Part shown: positions 38,901-50,848 of the stretch, piece after piece
Layout: each line of letters opens with the position of its first letter
Numbering within the stretch: the stretch's first letter is position 1
Assembly: GCA_038025085.1 (NCBI GenBank)
Contig: CM076141.1
Location: forward strand, 23,994,501 to 24,058,500
DNA from: Tetragonia tetragonoides
Taxonomy: Eukaryota > Streptophyta > Magnoliopsida > Caryophyllales > Aizoaceae
DNA length: 64,000 bases
Direction of reading: 5' to 3'
Notes under the pieces: model-generated
What the model saw: the letters and a program-made list of their open reading frames with translations, nothing else
Told to the model about the DNA's origin: nothing
Database searches by the model: none
Translations under genes and position numbers: made by a program

Positions 38901-40733
38901 AGGGTGAAAGAGATTTGTGTTCTTTTGTAAAAAGCTTCAACTCAAGCTTTTGAATGTATTTACGCATTTTAAAAAAGCTCATACGAGTAGGGTGAAAGAG
39001 ATTTGAGTTCTTTTGTGTTGTATATTAAGAGAAAGCATCCAAATACTTTGTTTGCAATCATTTGAGTGTGAAACTACACCTAACATGTTTACAGTTACAA
39101 GCAAGCTTCAACTCAAGCTTTTGAATGCATTTACGCGTTTTAAAAGCTCATACGAGTAGGGTGAAAGAGATTTGAGTTCTTTTGTGTTGTATATTAAGAG
39201 AAAGCATCCAAATACTTTGTTTGCATTCATTTGAGTGTGAAACTATACCTAGGATGTTTACAGTTACAAACAAGCTTCAACTCAAGCTTTTGAATGCATT
39301 TACACCTTTTAAAAGCTCATACGAGTAGGGTGAAAGAGATTTGTGTTCTTTTGTAACAAGCTTCAACTCAAGCTTTTAAATGTATTTACGCGTTTTAAAA
39401 AAGCTCATACGAGTAGGGTGAAAGAGATTTGAGTTCTTTTGTGTTTTATATTAAGAGAAAGCATCCAAATACTTTGTTTACATTCATTTGAGTGTAAAAC
39501 TACACCTAGGATGTTTACAGTTACAAACAAGCTTCAACTCAAGCTTTTGAATTCATTTACGCGTTTTAAAAGCTCATACGAGTAGGGTGAAAGAGATTTG
39601 AGTTCTTTTGTGTTGTATATTAAGAGAAAGCATCCAAATACGTTGTTTGCATTCATTTGAGTGTGAAACTACACCTAGGATGTTTACAGTTACAAACAAG
39701 CTTCAACTCAAGCTTTTGAATGCATTTACGCGTTTTAAAAGCTCATACGAGTAGGGTGAAAGAGATTTGAGTTCTTTTGTGTTTTATATTAAGAGAAAGC
39801 ATCCAAATACTTTGTTTACATTCATTTGAGTGTAAAACTACACCTAGGATGTTTACAGTTACAAACAAGCTTCAACTCAAGCTTTTGAATTCATTTACGC
39901 GTTTTAAAAGCTCATACGAGTAGGGTGAAAGAGATTTGAGTTCTTTTGTGTTGTATATTAAGAGAAAGCATCCAAATACGTTGTTTGCATTCATTTGAGT
40001 GTGAAACTACACCTAGGATGTTTACAGTTACAAACAAGCTTCAACTCAAGCTTTTGAATGCATTTACGCGTTTTAAAAGCTCATACGAGTAGGGTGAAAG
40101 AGATTTGTGTTCTTTTGTAAAAAGCTTCAACTCAAGCTTTTGAATGTATTTACGCATTTTAAAAAAGCTCATACGAGTAGGGTGAAAGAGATTTGAGTTC
40201 TTTTGTGTTGTATATTAAGAGAAAGCATCCAAATACTTTGTTTGCAATCATTTGAGTGTGAAACTACACCTAACATGTTTACAGTTACAAGCAAGCTTCA
40301 ACTCAAGCTTTTGAATGCATTTACGCGTTTTAAAAGCTCATACGAGTAGGGTGAAAGAGATTTGAGTTCTTTTGTGTTGTATATTAAGAGAAAGCATCCA
40401 AATACTTTGTTTGCATTCATTTGAGTGTGAAACTATACCTAGGATGTTTACAGTTACAAACAAGCTTCAACTCAAGCTTTTGAATGCATTTACACCTTTT
40501 AAAAGCTCATACGAGTAGGGTGAAAGAGATTTGTGTTCTTTTGTAACAAGCTTCAACTCAAGCTTTTGAATGTATTTACGCGTTTTTTAAAAGCTCATAC
40601 GAGTAGGGTGAAAGAGATTTGAGTTCTTTTGTGTTTTATATTAAGAGAAAGCATCCAAATACTTTGTTTACATTCATTTGAGTGTAAAACTACACCTAGG
40701 ATGTTTACAGTTACAAACAAGCTTCAACTCAAG
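38215..40733 (+). repeat. 1,190-bp duplication with a partial third copy
   Basis: GTGTTTTATATT pairs lie at 38,251/38,589, 39,441/39,779 and then 40,631: 338 bp within a copy, 1,190 bp between copies. Both full copies include TACGCATTTTAAAAAAGC and ACAAGCAAGC with CAACTCAAGC. The first has CTTTTAAATG near 39,373 and the second has GCGTTTTTTAAAAGC near 40,580. The third copy diverges at about 40,733, where AAGCTGCTGAATG begins. Confidence 0.88.
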
Positions 40734-43700
40734 CTGCTGAATGAATTTACGCGTTTTAACAGGTCATACGAGTAGGGTGAAAGGGATTAGAGTTCTTTTG
40801 TGTTGTATATTAAGAGAAAGCATCCAAATACTTTGTTTGCATTCATTTGAGTGTGAAACTATACCTAGGATGTTTACAGTTACAAACAAGCTTCAACTCA
40901 AGCTTTTGAATGCATTTACGCGTTTTAAAAGCTCATACGAGTAGGGTGAAAGAGATTTGAGTTCTTTTGTGTTGTATATTAAGAGAAATCATCCAAATAC
41001 TTTGTTTGCAATCATTTGAGTGTGAAATTACACCTACGATGTTTACAGTTACAAACAAGCTTCAACTCAAGCTTTTGAATGCATTTACGCTTTTTAAAAG
41101 CTCATACGAGTAGGGTGAAAGAGATTTGAGTTCTTTTGTGTTGTATATTAAGAGAAAGCATCCAAATACTTTGTTTGCATTCATTTGAGTGTGAAACTAT
41201 ACCTAGGATGTTTACAGTTACAAACAAGCTTCAACTCAAGCTTTTGAATGCATTTACGCGTTTTAAAAGCTCATACGAGTAGGGTGAAAGAGATTTGTGT
41301 TCCTTTGTAACAAGCTTCAACTCAAGCTTTTGAATGTATTTACGCGTTTTAAAAAAGCTCATACGAGTAGGGTGAAAGAGATTAGAGTTCTTTTGTGTTG
41401 TATATTAAGAGAAAGCATCCAAATACTTTGTTTGCATTCATTTGAGTGTGAAACTATACCTAGGATGTTTACAGTTACAAACAAGCTTCAACTCAAGCTT
41501 TTGAATGCATTTACGCGTTTCAAAAGCTCATACGAGTAGGGTGAAAGAGATTTGAGTTCTTTTGTGTTGTATATTAAAAGAAAGCATCCAAATACTTTGT
41601 CTGCAATCATTTGAGTGTGAAACTACACCTAGGATGTTTACAGTTACAAACAAGCTTCAACTCAAGCTGCTGAATGAATTTACGCGTTTTAACAGGTCAT
41701 ACGAGTAGGGTGAAAGGGATTAGAGTTCTTTTGTGTTGTATATTAAGAGAAAGCATCCAAATACTTTGTTTGCATTCATTTGAGTGTGAAACTATACCTA
41801 GGATGTTTACAGTTACAAACAAGCTTCAACTCAAGCTTTTGAATGCATTTACGCGTTTTAAAAGCTCATACGAGTAGGGTGAAAGAGATTTGAGTTCTTT
41901 TGTGTTGTATATTAAGAGAAAGCATCCAAATACGTTGTTTGCATTCATTTGAGTGTGAAACTACACCTAGGATGTTTACAGTTACAAACAAGCTTCAACT
42001 CAAGCTTTTGAATGCATTTACGCGTTTTAAAAGCTCATACGAGTAGGGTGAAAGAGATTTGAGTTCTTTTGTGTTTTATATTAAGAGAAAGCATCCAAAT
42101 ACTTTGTTTACATTCATTTGAGTGTAAAACTACACCTAGGATGTTTACAGTTACAAACAAGCTTCAACTCAAGCTTTTGAATTCATTTACGCGTTTTAAA
42201 AGCTCATACGAGTAGGGTGAAAGAGATTTGAGTTCTTTTGTGTTGTATATTAAGAGAAAGCATCCAAATACGTTGTTTGCATTCATTTGAGTGTGAAACT
42301 ACACCTAGGATGTTTACAGTTACAAACAAGCTTCAACTCAAGCTTTTGAATGCATTTACGCGTTTTAAAAGCTCATACGAGTAGGGTGAAAGAGATTTGT
42401 GTTCTTTTGTAAAAAGCTTCAACTCAAGCTTTTGAATGTATTTACGCATTTTAAAAAAGCTCATACGAGTAGGGTGAAAGAGATTTGAGTTCTTTTGTGT
42501 TGTATATTAAGAGAAAGCATCCAAATACTTTGTTTGCAATCATTTGAGTGTGAAACTACACCTAACATGTTTACAGTTACAAGCAAGCTTCAACTCAAGC
42601 TTTTGAATGCATTTACGCGTTTTAAAAGCTCATACGAGTAGGGTGAAAGAGATTTGAGTTCTTTTGTGTTGTATATTAAGAGAAAGCATCCAAATACTTT
42701 GTTTGCATTCATTTGAGTGTGAAACTATACCTAGGATGTTTACAGTTACAAACAAGCTTCAACTCAAGCTTTTGAATGCATTTACACCTTTTAAAAGCTC
42801 ATACGAGTAGGGTGAAAGAGATTTGTGTTCTTTTGTAACAAGCTTCAACTCAAGCTTTTGAATGTATTTACGCGTTTTAAAAAAGCTCATACGAGTAGGG
42901 TGAAAGAGATTTGAGTTCTTTTGTGTTTTATATTAAGAGAAAGCATCCAAATACTTTGTTTACATTCATTTGAGTGTAAAACTACACCTAGGATGTTTAC
43001 AGTTACAAACAAGCTTCAACTCAAGCTGCTGAATGAATTTACGCGTTTTAACAGGTCATACGAGTAGGGTGAAAGGGATTAGAGTTCTTTTGTGTTGTAT
43101 ATTAAGAGAAAGCATCCAAATACTTTGTTTGCATTCATTTGAGTGTGAAACTATACCTAGGATGTTTACAGTTACAAACAAGCTTCAACTCAAGCTTTTG
43201 AATGCATTTACGCGTTTTAAAAGCTCATACGAGTAGGGTGAAAGAGATTTGAGTTCTTTTGTGTTGTATATTAAGAGAAATCATCCAAATACTTTGTTTG
43301 CAATCATTTGAGTGTGAAATTACACCTACGATGTTTACAGTTACAAACAAGCTTCAACTCAAGCTTTTGAATGCATTTACGCTTTTTAAAAGCTCATACG
43401 AGTAGGGTGAAAGAGATTTGAGTTCTTTTGTGTTGTATATTAAGAGAAAGCATCCAAATACTTTGTTTGCATTCATTTGAGTGTGAAACTATACCTAGGA
43501 TGTTTACAGTTACAAACAAGCTTCAACTCAAGCTTTTGAATGCATTTACGCGTTTTAAAAGCTCATACGAGTAGGGTGAAAGAGATTTGTGTTCCTTTGT
43601 AACAAGCTTCAACTCAAGCTTTTGAATGTATTTACGCGTTTTAAAAAAGCTCATACGAGTAGGGTGAAAGAGATTAGAGTTCTTTTGTGTTGTATATTAA

Positions 43701-44221
43701 GAGAAAGCATCCAAATACTTTGTTTGCATTCATTTGAGTGTGAAACTATACCTAGGATGTTTACAGTTACAAACAAGCTTCAACTCAAGCTTTTGAATGC
43801 ATTTACGCGTTTCAAAAGCTCATACGAGTAGGGTGAAAGAGATTTGAGTTCTTTTGTGTTGTATATTAAAAGAAAGCATCCAAATACTTTGTCTGCAATC
43901 ATTTGAGTGTGAAACTACACCTAGGATGTTTACAGTTACAAACAAGCTTCAACTCAAGCTGCTGAATGAATTTACGCGTTTTAACAGGTCATACGAGTAG
44001 GGTGAAAGGGATTAGAGTTCTTTTGTGTTGTATATTAAGAGAAAGCATCCAAATACTTTGTTTGCATTCATTTGAGTGTGAAACTATACCTAGGATGTTT
44101 ACAGTTACAAACAAGCTTCAACTCAAGCTTTTGAATGCATTTACGCGTTTTAAAAGCTCATACGAGTAGGGTGAAAGAGATTTGAGTTCTTTTGTGTTGT
44201 ATATTAAGAGAAAGCATCCAA
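39560..44221 (+). repeat. 2,292-bp tandem duplication
   Basis: Copies are about 39,560-41,851 and 41,852-44,143, with similarity to about 44,221. Matching points 2,292 bp apart include GTGTTTTATATT (39,779 and 42,071; 40,631 and 42,923), GTGTTCCTTTGT (41,297 and 43,589), and TATTAAAAGAAAGC with TTGTCTGCAATC. The length equals twelve full monomers plus three 88-bp half monomers. The 1,190-bp copy structure is cut by the edges of this pair, so this duplication is later. Confidence 0.9.
41128..41296 (+). repeat. Reference full monomer, 169 bp (+ domain)
   Basis: This copy differs from my by-eye consensus only at offset 73 (TATACCTAGG instead of ACACCTAGG), so it serves as a type copy. Offsets: GAGTTCTTTTG at 1, AAGCATCC at 29, CATTCATTTGAGTGTG at 51, CCTAGG at 75, AAGCTT at 99 and 111, ATGCAT at 121, ACGCGT at 129, TTTTAAAA at 134, CATACGAGTAGGGTG at 145. 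The palindromic hexamers lie mostly in offsets 99-141. It carries HindIII-, NsiI-, MluI- and AvrII-type hexamers, which would give a ladder in a digest. Confidence 0.95.
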
Positions 44222-45190
44222 ATACTTTGTTTGCATTCATTTGAGTGTGAAACTATACCTTGGATGTTTACAGTTACAAACAAGCTTCAACTCAAGCTTT
44301 TGAATGCATTTACTCGTTTCAAAAGCTCATACGAGTAGGGTGAAAGAGATTTGAGTTCTTTTGTGTTGTATATTAAGAGAAAGCATCCGAATACTTTGTT
44401 TGCAATCATTTGAGTGTGAAACTACACCTAGGATGTTTACAGTTACAAACAAGCTTCAACTCAAGCTGCTGAATGAATTTACGCGTTTTAACAGGTCATA
44501 CGAGTAGGGTGAAAGGGATTAGAGTTCTTTTGTGTTGTATATTAAGAGAAAGCATCCAAATACTTTGTTTGCATTCATTTGAGTGTGAAACTATACCTAG
44601 GATGTTTACAGTTACAAACAAGCTTCAACTCAAGCTTTTAAATGCATTTACGCGTTTTAAAAGCTCATTCGAGTAGGGTGATAGAGATTTGAGTTCTTTT
44701 GTGTTGTATATTAAGAGAAAGCATCCAAATACTTTGTTTGCATTCATTTGAGTGTGAAACTATACCTAGGATGTTTACAGTTACAAACAAGCTTCAACTC
44801 AAGCTTTTGAATGCATTTACGCGTTTCAAAAGCTCATACGAGTAGGGTGAAAGAGATTTGAGTTCTTTTGTGTTGTATATTAAGAGAAAGCATCCGAATA
44901 CTTTGTTTGCAATCATTTGAGTGTGAAACTACACCTAGGATGTTTACAGTTACAAACAAGCTTCAACTCAAGCTGCTGAATGAATTTACGCGTTTTAACA
45001 GGTCATACGAGTAGGGTGAAAGGAATTAGAGTTCTTTTGTGTTGTATATTAAGAGAAAGCATCCAAATACTTTGTTTGCATTCATTTGAGTGTGAAACTA
45101 GACCTAGGATGTTTACAGTTACAAACAAGCTTCAACTCAAGCTTTTGAATGCATTTACGCATTTTAAAAGCTCATACGAGTAGGGTGAAA
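43960..45190 (+). repeat. 507-bp trimeric higher-order repeat
   Basis: GCTGCTGAATGAATTTACG with TTTTAACAGGTC and GGGATTAGAG recurs with 507-bp spacing (3 x 169) at about 43,960, 44,467 and 44,974. Intervening monomers carry TTTCAAAAGC and GCATCCGAATAC. The same marked monomer also lies 933 bp apart at 40,734 and 41,667, at 43,026 and 43,959, and at 44,972 and 45,905. Copies keep private changes (GCTCATTCGAG near 44,665; GGAATTAGAG near 45,022). Confidence 0.87.
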
Positions 45191-45999
45191 GTTATTTGAG
45201 TTCTTTTGTGTTGTATATTAAGAGAAAGCATCCAAATACTTTGTTTGCATTCATTTGAGTGTGAAACTATACCTAGGATGTTTACAGTTACAAACAAGCT
45301 TCAACTCAAGCTTTTGAATGCATTTACGCGTTTTAAAAGCTCATACGAGTAGGGTGAAAGAGATTTGTGTTCCTTTGTAACAAGCTTCAACTCAAGCTTT
45401 TGAATGTATTTACGCGTTTTAAAAAAGCTCATACGAGTAGGGTGAAAGAGATTTGAGTTCTTTTGTGTTTTATATTAAGTGAAAGCATCCAAATACTTTG
45501 TTTACATTCATTTGAGTGTAAAACTACACCTAGGATGTTTACAGTTACAAACAAGCTTCAACTCAAGCTTTTGAATTCATTTACGCGTTTTAAAAGCTCA
45601 TACGAGTAGGGTGAAAGAGATTTGAGTTCTTTTGTGTTGTATATTAAGAGAAAGCATCCAAATACGTTGTTTGCATTCATTTGAGTGTGAAACTACACCT
45701 AGGATGTTTACAGTTACAAACAAGCTTCAACTCAAGCTTTTGAATGCATTTACGCGTTTTAAAAGCTCATACGAGTAGGGTGAAACCGATTTCAGTTCTT
45801 TTGTGTTGTATATTAAGAGAAAGCATCCGAATACTTTGTTTGCAATCATTTGAGTGTAAAACTACACCTAGGATGTTTACAGTTACAAACAAGCTTCAAC
45901 TCAAGCTGCTGAATGAATTTACGCGTTTTAACAGGTCATACGAGTAGGGTGAAAGGGATTAGAGTTCTTTTGTGTTTTATATTAAGAGAAAGCATCCAA
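45190..45999 (+). repeat. Last + oriented block before the orientation switch
   Basis: It contains full monomers, one half monomer starting GTGTTCCTTTGT at about 45,367, a TTTTATATT monomer with TTAAGTGAAAGC, one with GTGAAACCGATTTCAG, and finally a monomer with GCTGCTGAATG, GGGATTAGAG and GTGTTTTATATT. The final monomer stops at offset 38 (GCATCCAA) at 45,999. Confidence 0.85.
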
Positions 46000-46015
46000 T
46001 TCACACTCAAATGAG
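45990..46015. other. Orientation switch junction (+ to -)
   Basis: The + monomer ends ..GCATCCAA at 45,999, and - oriented sequence starts TTCACACTC at 46,000. In the normal + monomer the next base is A. In the normal - monomer the preceding base is T. So the join shows no microhomology. The - part starts at offset 68, runs back to about 54 (..CAAATGA) and then jumps to GTTGAAGC at a second join with TGA shared, so the first - unit is itself truncated. Confidence 0.93.
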
Positions 46016-49000
46016 TTGAAGCTTGTTTGTAATTTAACACATTCTTGGTGTAGTTTCACACTCAAATGAATGCAAACAAAGTATTTGGATGCTTTCTCTT
46101 AATATACAACACAAAAGAACTCAAATCTCTTTCACCCTACTCGTATGAGCTTTTAAAACGCGTAAATACATTCAAAAGCTTGAGTTGAAGCTTGTTTGTA
46201 ACTTAACACATTCTTGGTGTAGTTTCACACTCAAATGAAAGCAAACAAAGTATTTGGATGCTTTCTCTTAATATACAACACAAAAGAACTCAAATCTCTT
46301 TCACCCTACTCCTATGAGCTTTTAAAACGCGTAAATACATTCAAAAGCTTGAGTTGAAGCTTGTTTGTACTTGTAAACATCCTAGGTGTAGTTTCACACT
46401 CAAATGAATGCAAACAAAGTATTTGGATGCTTTCTCTTACTATACAACACAAAAGAACTCAAATCTCTTTCACCCTACTCGTATGAGCTTTTAAAACGCG
46501 TAAATGCATTCAAAAGCTTGAGTTGAAGCTTGTTTGTAATTTAACACATTCTTGGTGTAGTTTCACACTCAAATGAATGCAAACAAAGTATTTGGATGCT
46601 TTCTCTTAATACACAACACAAAAGAACTCAAATCTCTTTCACCCTACTCGTATGAGCTTTTAAAACGCGTAACTACATTCAAAAGCTTGAGTTGAAGCTT
46701 GTTTGTACTTGTAAACATCCTAGGTGTAGTTTCACACTCAAATGAATGCAAACAAAGTATTTGGATGCTTTCTCTTAATATACAACACACAAGAACTCAA
46801 TTTCTATCACCCTAGTCGTAAGAGCTGTTAAAACGCGTAAATACATTCAAAAGCTTGAGTTGAAGCTTGTTTGTACTTGTAAACATCCTAGGTGTAGTTT
46901 CACACTCAAATGAATGCAAACAAAGTATTTGGATGCTTTCTCTTACTATACAACACAAAAGAACTCAAATCTCTTTCACCCTACTCGTATGAGCTTTTAA
47001 AACGCGTAAATGCATTCAAAAGCTTGAGGTTAAGCTTGTTTGTAATTTAACACATTCTTGGTGTAGTTTCACACTCAAATGAATGCAAACAAAGTATTTG
47101 GATGCTTTCTCTTAATATACAACACAAAAGAACTCAAATCTCTTTCACCCTACTCGTATGAGCTTTTAAAACGCGTAACTACATTCAAAAGCTTGAGTTG
47201 AAGCTTGTTTGTACTTGTAAACATCCTAGGTGTAGTTTCACACTCAAATGAATGCAAACAAAGTTTTTGGATGCTTTCTCTTAATGTACAACACAAAAGA
47301 ACTCAAATCTCTTTCACCCTCCTCGTATGAGCTTTTAAAACGCGTAAATGCATTCAAAAGCTTGAGTTGAAGCTTGTTTGTAACTGTAAACATCCTAGGT
47401 GTAGTTTCACACTCAAATGAATGAAAACAAACTATCTGGATGCTTTCTCTTAATATACAACACAAAAGAACTCAAGTCTCTTTCACCCTACTCGTATGAG
47501 CTTTTAAAACGCGTAAATGCATTCAAAAGCTTGAGTTGAAGCTTGTTTGTAATTTAACACATTCTTGGTGTAGTTTCACACTCAAATGAATGCAAACAAA
47601 GTATTTGGATGCTTTCTCTTAATACACAACACAAAAGAACTCAAATCTCTTTCACCCTACTCGTATGAGCTTTTAAAACGCGTAACTACATTCAAAAGCT
47701 TGAGTTGAAGCTTGTTTGTACTTGTAAACATCCTAGGTGTAGTTTCACACTCAAATGAATGCAAACAAAGTATTTGGATGCTTTCTCTTAATATACAACA
47801 CACAAGAACTCAATTTCTATCACCTTAGTCGTAAGAGCTGTTAAAACGCGTAAATACATTCAAAAGCTTGAGTTGAAGCTTGTTTGTACTTGTAAACATC
47901 CTAGGTGTAGTTTCACACTCAAATGAATGCAAACAAAGTATTTGGATGCTTTCTCTTACTATACAACACAAAAGAACTCAAATCTCTTTCACCCTACTCG
48001 TATGAGCTTTTAAAACGCGTAAATGCATTCAAAAGCTTGAGGTTAAGCTTGTTTGTAATTTAACACATTCTTGGTGTAGTTTCACACTCAAATGAATGCA
48101 AACAAAGTATTTGGATGCTTTCTCTTAATATACAACACAAAAGAACTCAAATCTCTTTCACCCTACTCGTATGAGCTTTTAAAACGCGTAACTACATTCA
48201 AAAGCTTGAGTTGAAGCTTGTTTGTACTTGTAAACATCCTAGGTGTAGTTTCACACTCAAATGAATGCAAACAAAGTTTTTGGATGCTTTCTCTTAATGT
48301 ACAACACAAAAGAACTCAAATCTCTTTCACCCTCCTCGTATGAGCTTTTAAAACGCGTAAATGCATTCAAAAGCTTGAGTTGAAGCTTGTTTGTAACTGT
48401 AAACATCCTAGGTGTAGTTTCACACTCAAATGAATGAAAACAAACTATCTGGATGCTTTCTCTTAATATACAACACAAAAGAACTCAAGTCTCTTTCACC
48501 CTACTCGTATGAGCTTTTAAAACGCGTAAATGCATTCAAAAGCTTGAGTTGAAGCTTGTTTGTAACTGTAAACATCCTAGGTATAGTTTCACACTCAAAT
48601 GAATGAAAAAAAAGTATTTGGATGCTTTCTCTTAATATACAACACACAAGAACTCAATTTCTATCACCCTCGTCGTAAGAGCTGTTAAAAGGCGTAAATT
48701 CATTCAACAGCTTGAGTTGAAGCTTGTTTGTACTTGTAAACATCCTAGGTGTAGTTTCACACTCAAATGAATGCAAACAAAGTATTTGGATGCTTTCTCT
48801 TACTATACAACACAAAAGAACTCAAATCTCTTTCACCCTACTCGTATGGGCTTTTAAAACGCGTAAATGCATTCAAAAGCTTGAGTTGAAGCTTGTTTGT
48901 AACTGTAAACATCCTAGGTATAGTTTCACACTCAAATGTGTTGAAGCTTGTTTGTAATTTAACACATTCTTGGTGTAGTTTCACACTCAAATGAATGCAA

Positions 49001-50848
49001 ACAAAGTATTTGGATGCTTTCTCTTAATATACAACACAAAAGAACTCAAATCTCTTTCACCCTACTCGTATGAGCTTTTAAAACGCGTAAATACATTCAA
49101 AAGCTTGAGTTGAAGCTTGTTTGTAACTTAACACATTCTTGGTGTAGTTTCACACTCAAATGAAAGCAAACAAAGTATTTGGATGCTTTCTCTTAATATA
49201 CAACACAAAAGAACTCAAATCTCTTTCACCCTACTCGTATGAGCTTTTAAAACGCGTAAATACATTCAAAAGCTTGAGTTGAAGCTTGTTTGTACTTGTA
49301 AACATCCTAGGTGTAGTTTCACACTCAAATGAATGCAAACAAAGTATTTGGATGCTTTCTCTTACTATACAACACAAAAGAACTCAAATCTCTTTCACCC
49401 TACTCGTATGAGCTTTTAAAACGCGTAAATGCATTCAAAAGCTTGAGTTGAAGCTTGTTTGTAATTTAACACATTCTTGGTGTAGTTTCACACTCAAATG
49501 AATGCAAACAAAGTATTTGGATGCTTTCTCTTAATACACAACACAAAAGAACTCAAATCTCTTTCACCCTACTCGTATGAGCTTTTAAAACGCGTAACTA
49601 CATTCAAAAGCTTGAGTTGAAGCTTGTTTGTACTTGTAAACATCCTAGGTGTAGTTTCACACTCAAATGAATGCAAACAAAGTATTTGGATGCTTTCTCT
49701 TAATATACAACACACAAGAACTCAATTTCTATCACCCTAGTCGTAAGAGCTGTTAAAACGCGTAAATACATTCAAAAGCTTGAGTTGAAGCTTGTTTGTA
49801 CTTGTAAACATCCTAGGTGTAGTTTCACACTCAAATGAATGCAAACAAAGTATTTGGATGCTTTCTCTTACTATACAACACAAAAGAACTCAAATCTCTT
49901 TCACCCTACTCGTATGAGCTTTTAAAACGCGTAAATGCATTCAAAAGCTTGAGGTTAAGCTTGTTTGTAATTTAACACATTCTTGGTGTAGTTTCACACT
50001 CAAATGAATGCAAACAAAGTATTTGGATGCTTTCTCTTAATATACAACACAAAAGAACTCAAATCTCTTTCACCCTACTCGTATGAGCTTTTAAAACGCG
50101 TAACTACATTCAAAAGCTTGAGTTGAAGCTTGTTTGTACTTGTAAACATCCTAGGTGTAGTTTCACACTCAAATGAATGCAAACAAAGTTTTTGGATGCT
50201 TTCTCTTACTATACAACACAAAAGAACTCAAATCTCTTTCACCCTCCTCGTATGAGCTTTTAAAACGCGTAAATGCATTCAAAAGCTTGAGTTGAAGCTT
50301 GTTTGTAACTGTATACATCCTAGGTGTAGTTTCACACTCAAATGAATGAAAACAAAGTGTCTGGATGCTTTCTCTTAATATACAACACAAAAGAACTCAA
50401 GTCTCTTTCACCCTAATCGTATGAGCTTTTAAAACGCGTAAATGCATTCAAAAGCTTGAGTTGAAGCTTGTTTGTAACTGTAAACATCCAAGGTATAGTT
50501 TCACACTCAAATGAATGAAAAAAAAGTATTTGGATGCTTTCTCTTAATATACAACACACAAGAACTCAATTTCTATCACCCTCGTCGTAAGAGCTGTTAA
50601 AACGCGTAAATTCATTCAACAGCTTGAGTTGAAGCTTGTTTGTACTTGTAAACATCCTAGGTGTAGTTTCACACTCAAATGAATACAAACAAAGTATTTG
50701 GATGCTTTCTCTTACTATACAACACAAAAGAACTCAAATCTCTTTCACCCTACTCGTATGGGCTTTTAAAACGAGTAAATGCATTCAAAAGCTTGAGTTG
50801 AAGCTTGTTTGTAACTGTAAACATCCTAGGTATAGTTTCACACTCAAA
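46012..50848 (-). repeat. Larger duplication holding the 1,013-bp pair in one copy only
   Basis: The first copy is about 46,012-48,936 and the second about 48,937-50,848. The left part matches at offset about 2,923-2,925 (AACTTAACACATTC with GAAAGCAAAC at 46,200 and 49,123). The right part matches at 1,912 (ACTTGTAAAC at 48,730 and 50,642). The difference is 1,013 bp, so the second copy has a single 1,013-bp unit. The second copy begins at the truncated join CTCAAATGTGTTGAAGC (48,931), which mirrors CTCAAATGAGTTGAAGC at 46,006. Confidence 0.88.
46445..48567 (-). repeat. 1,013-bp tandem duplication
   Basis: Copies are about 46,445-47,457 and 47,458-48,470, with similarity to about 48,567. CTTAATACACAACAC recurs at 46,605 and 47,618. 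Both copies have GCGTAACTACATTC, AGCTTGAGGTTAAGC, AAGTTTTTGGATGC with CTTAATGTACAACAC, and GAAAACAAACTATCTGG. The length is six monomers minus one base. One difference is CACCTTAGTCG (47,822) against CACCCTAGTCG (46,809). Confidence 0.9.

Larger units (their letters stand above)
1..45999 (+). repeat. Plus-orientation satellite domain
   Basis: All monomers read GAGTTC..AAGCTT..ACGCGT..GAGTAGGG on the + strand. Besides full 169-bp units the domain has 86/88-bp half monomers and 76-bp truncated ones. Recurrent subtypes can be told apart by linked variants: TTTTATATT with TTTACATTC, GTGTAAAAC and GAATTC; TACGTTG; TTGCAATC with CCTAACATG; TATACCTAGG; TTAAACTC with AATGCGTTT and GTAAGGTG; and AACAGCTC with GACTAGGGTGATAG. 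The AATTTAACACATTCTTGG subtype of the other domain was not seen here on either strand. Confidence 0.97.

Noticed and set aside
45999..46020. Transposon insertion at the orientation switch
   Set aside because: No foreign sequence, terminal repeats or target-site duplication: satellite joins satellite directly.
50405..50420. Telomere-like CCCTAA and the CCCTA / TAGGG present in each monomer
   Set aside because: It is one short motif per 169-bp monomer (CACCCTACTCG), never a tandem run of 6-7-bp units.
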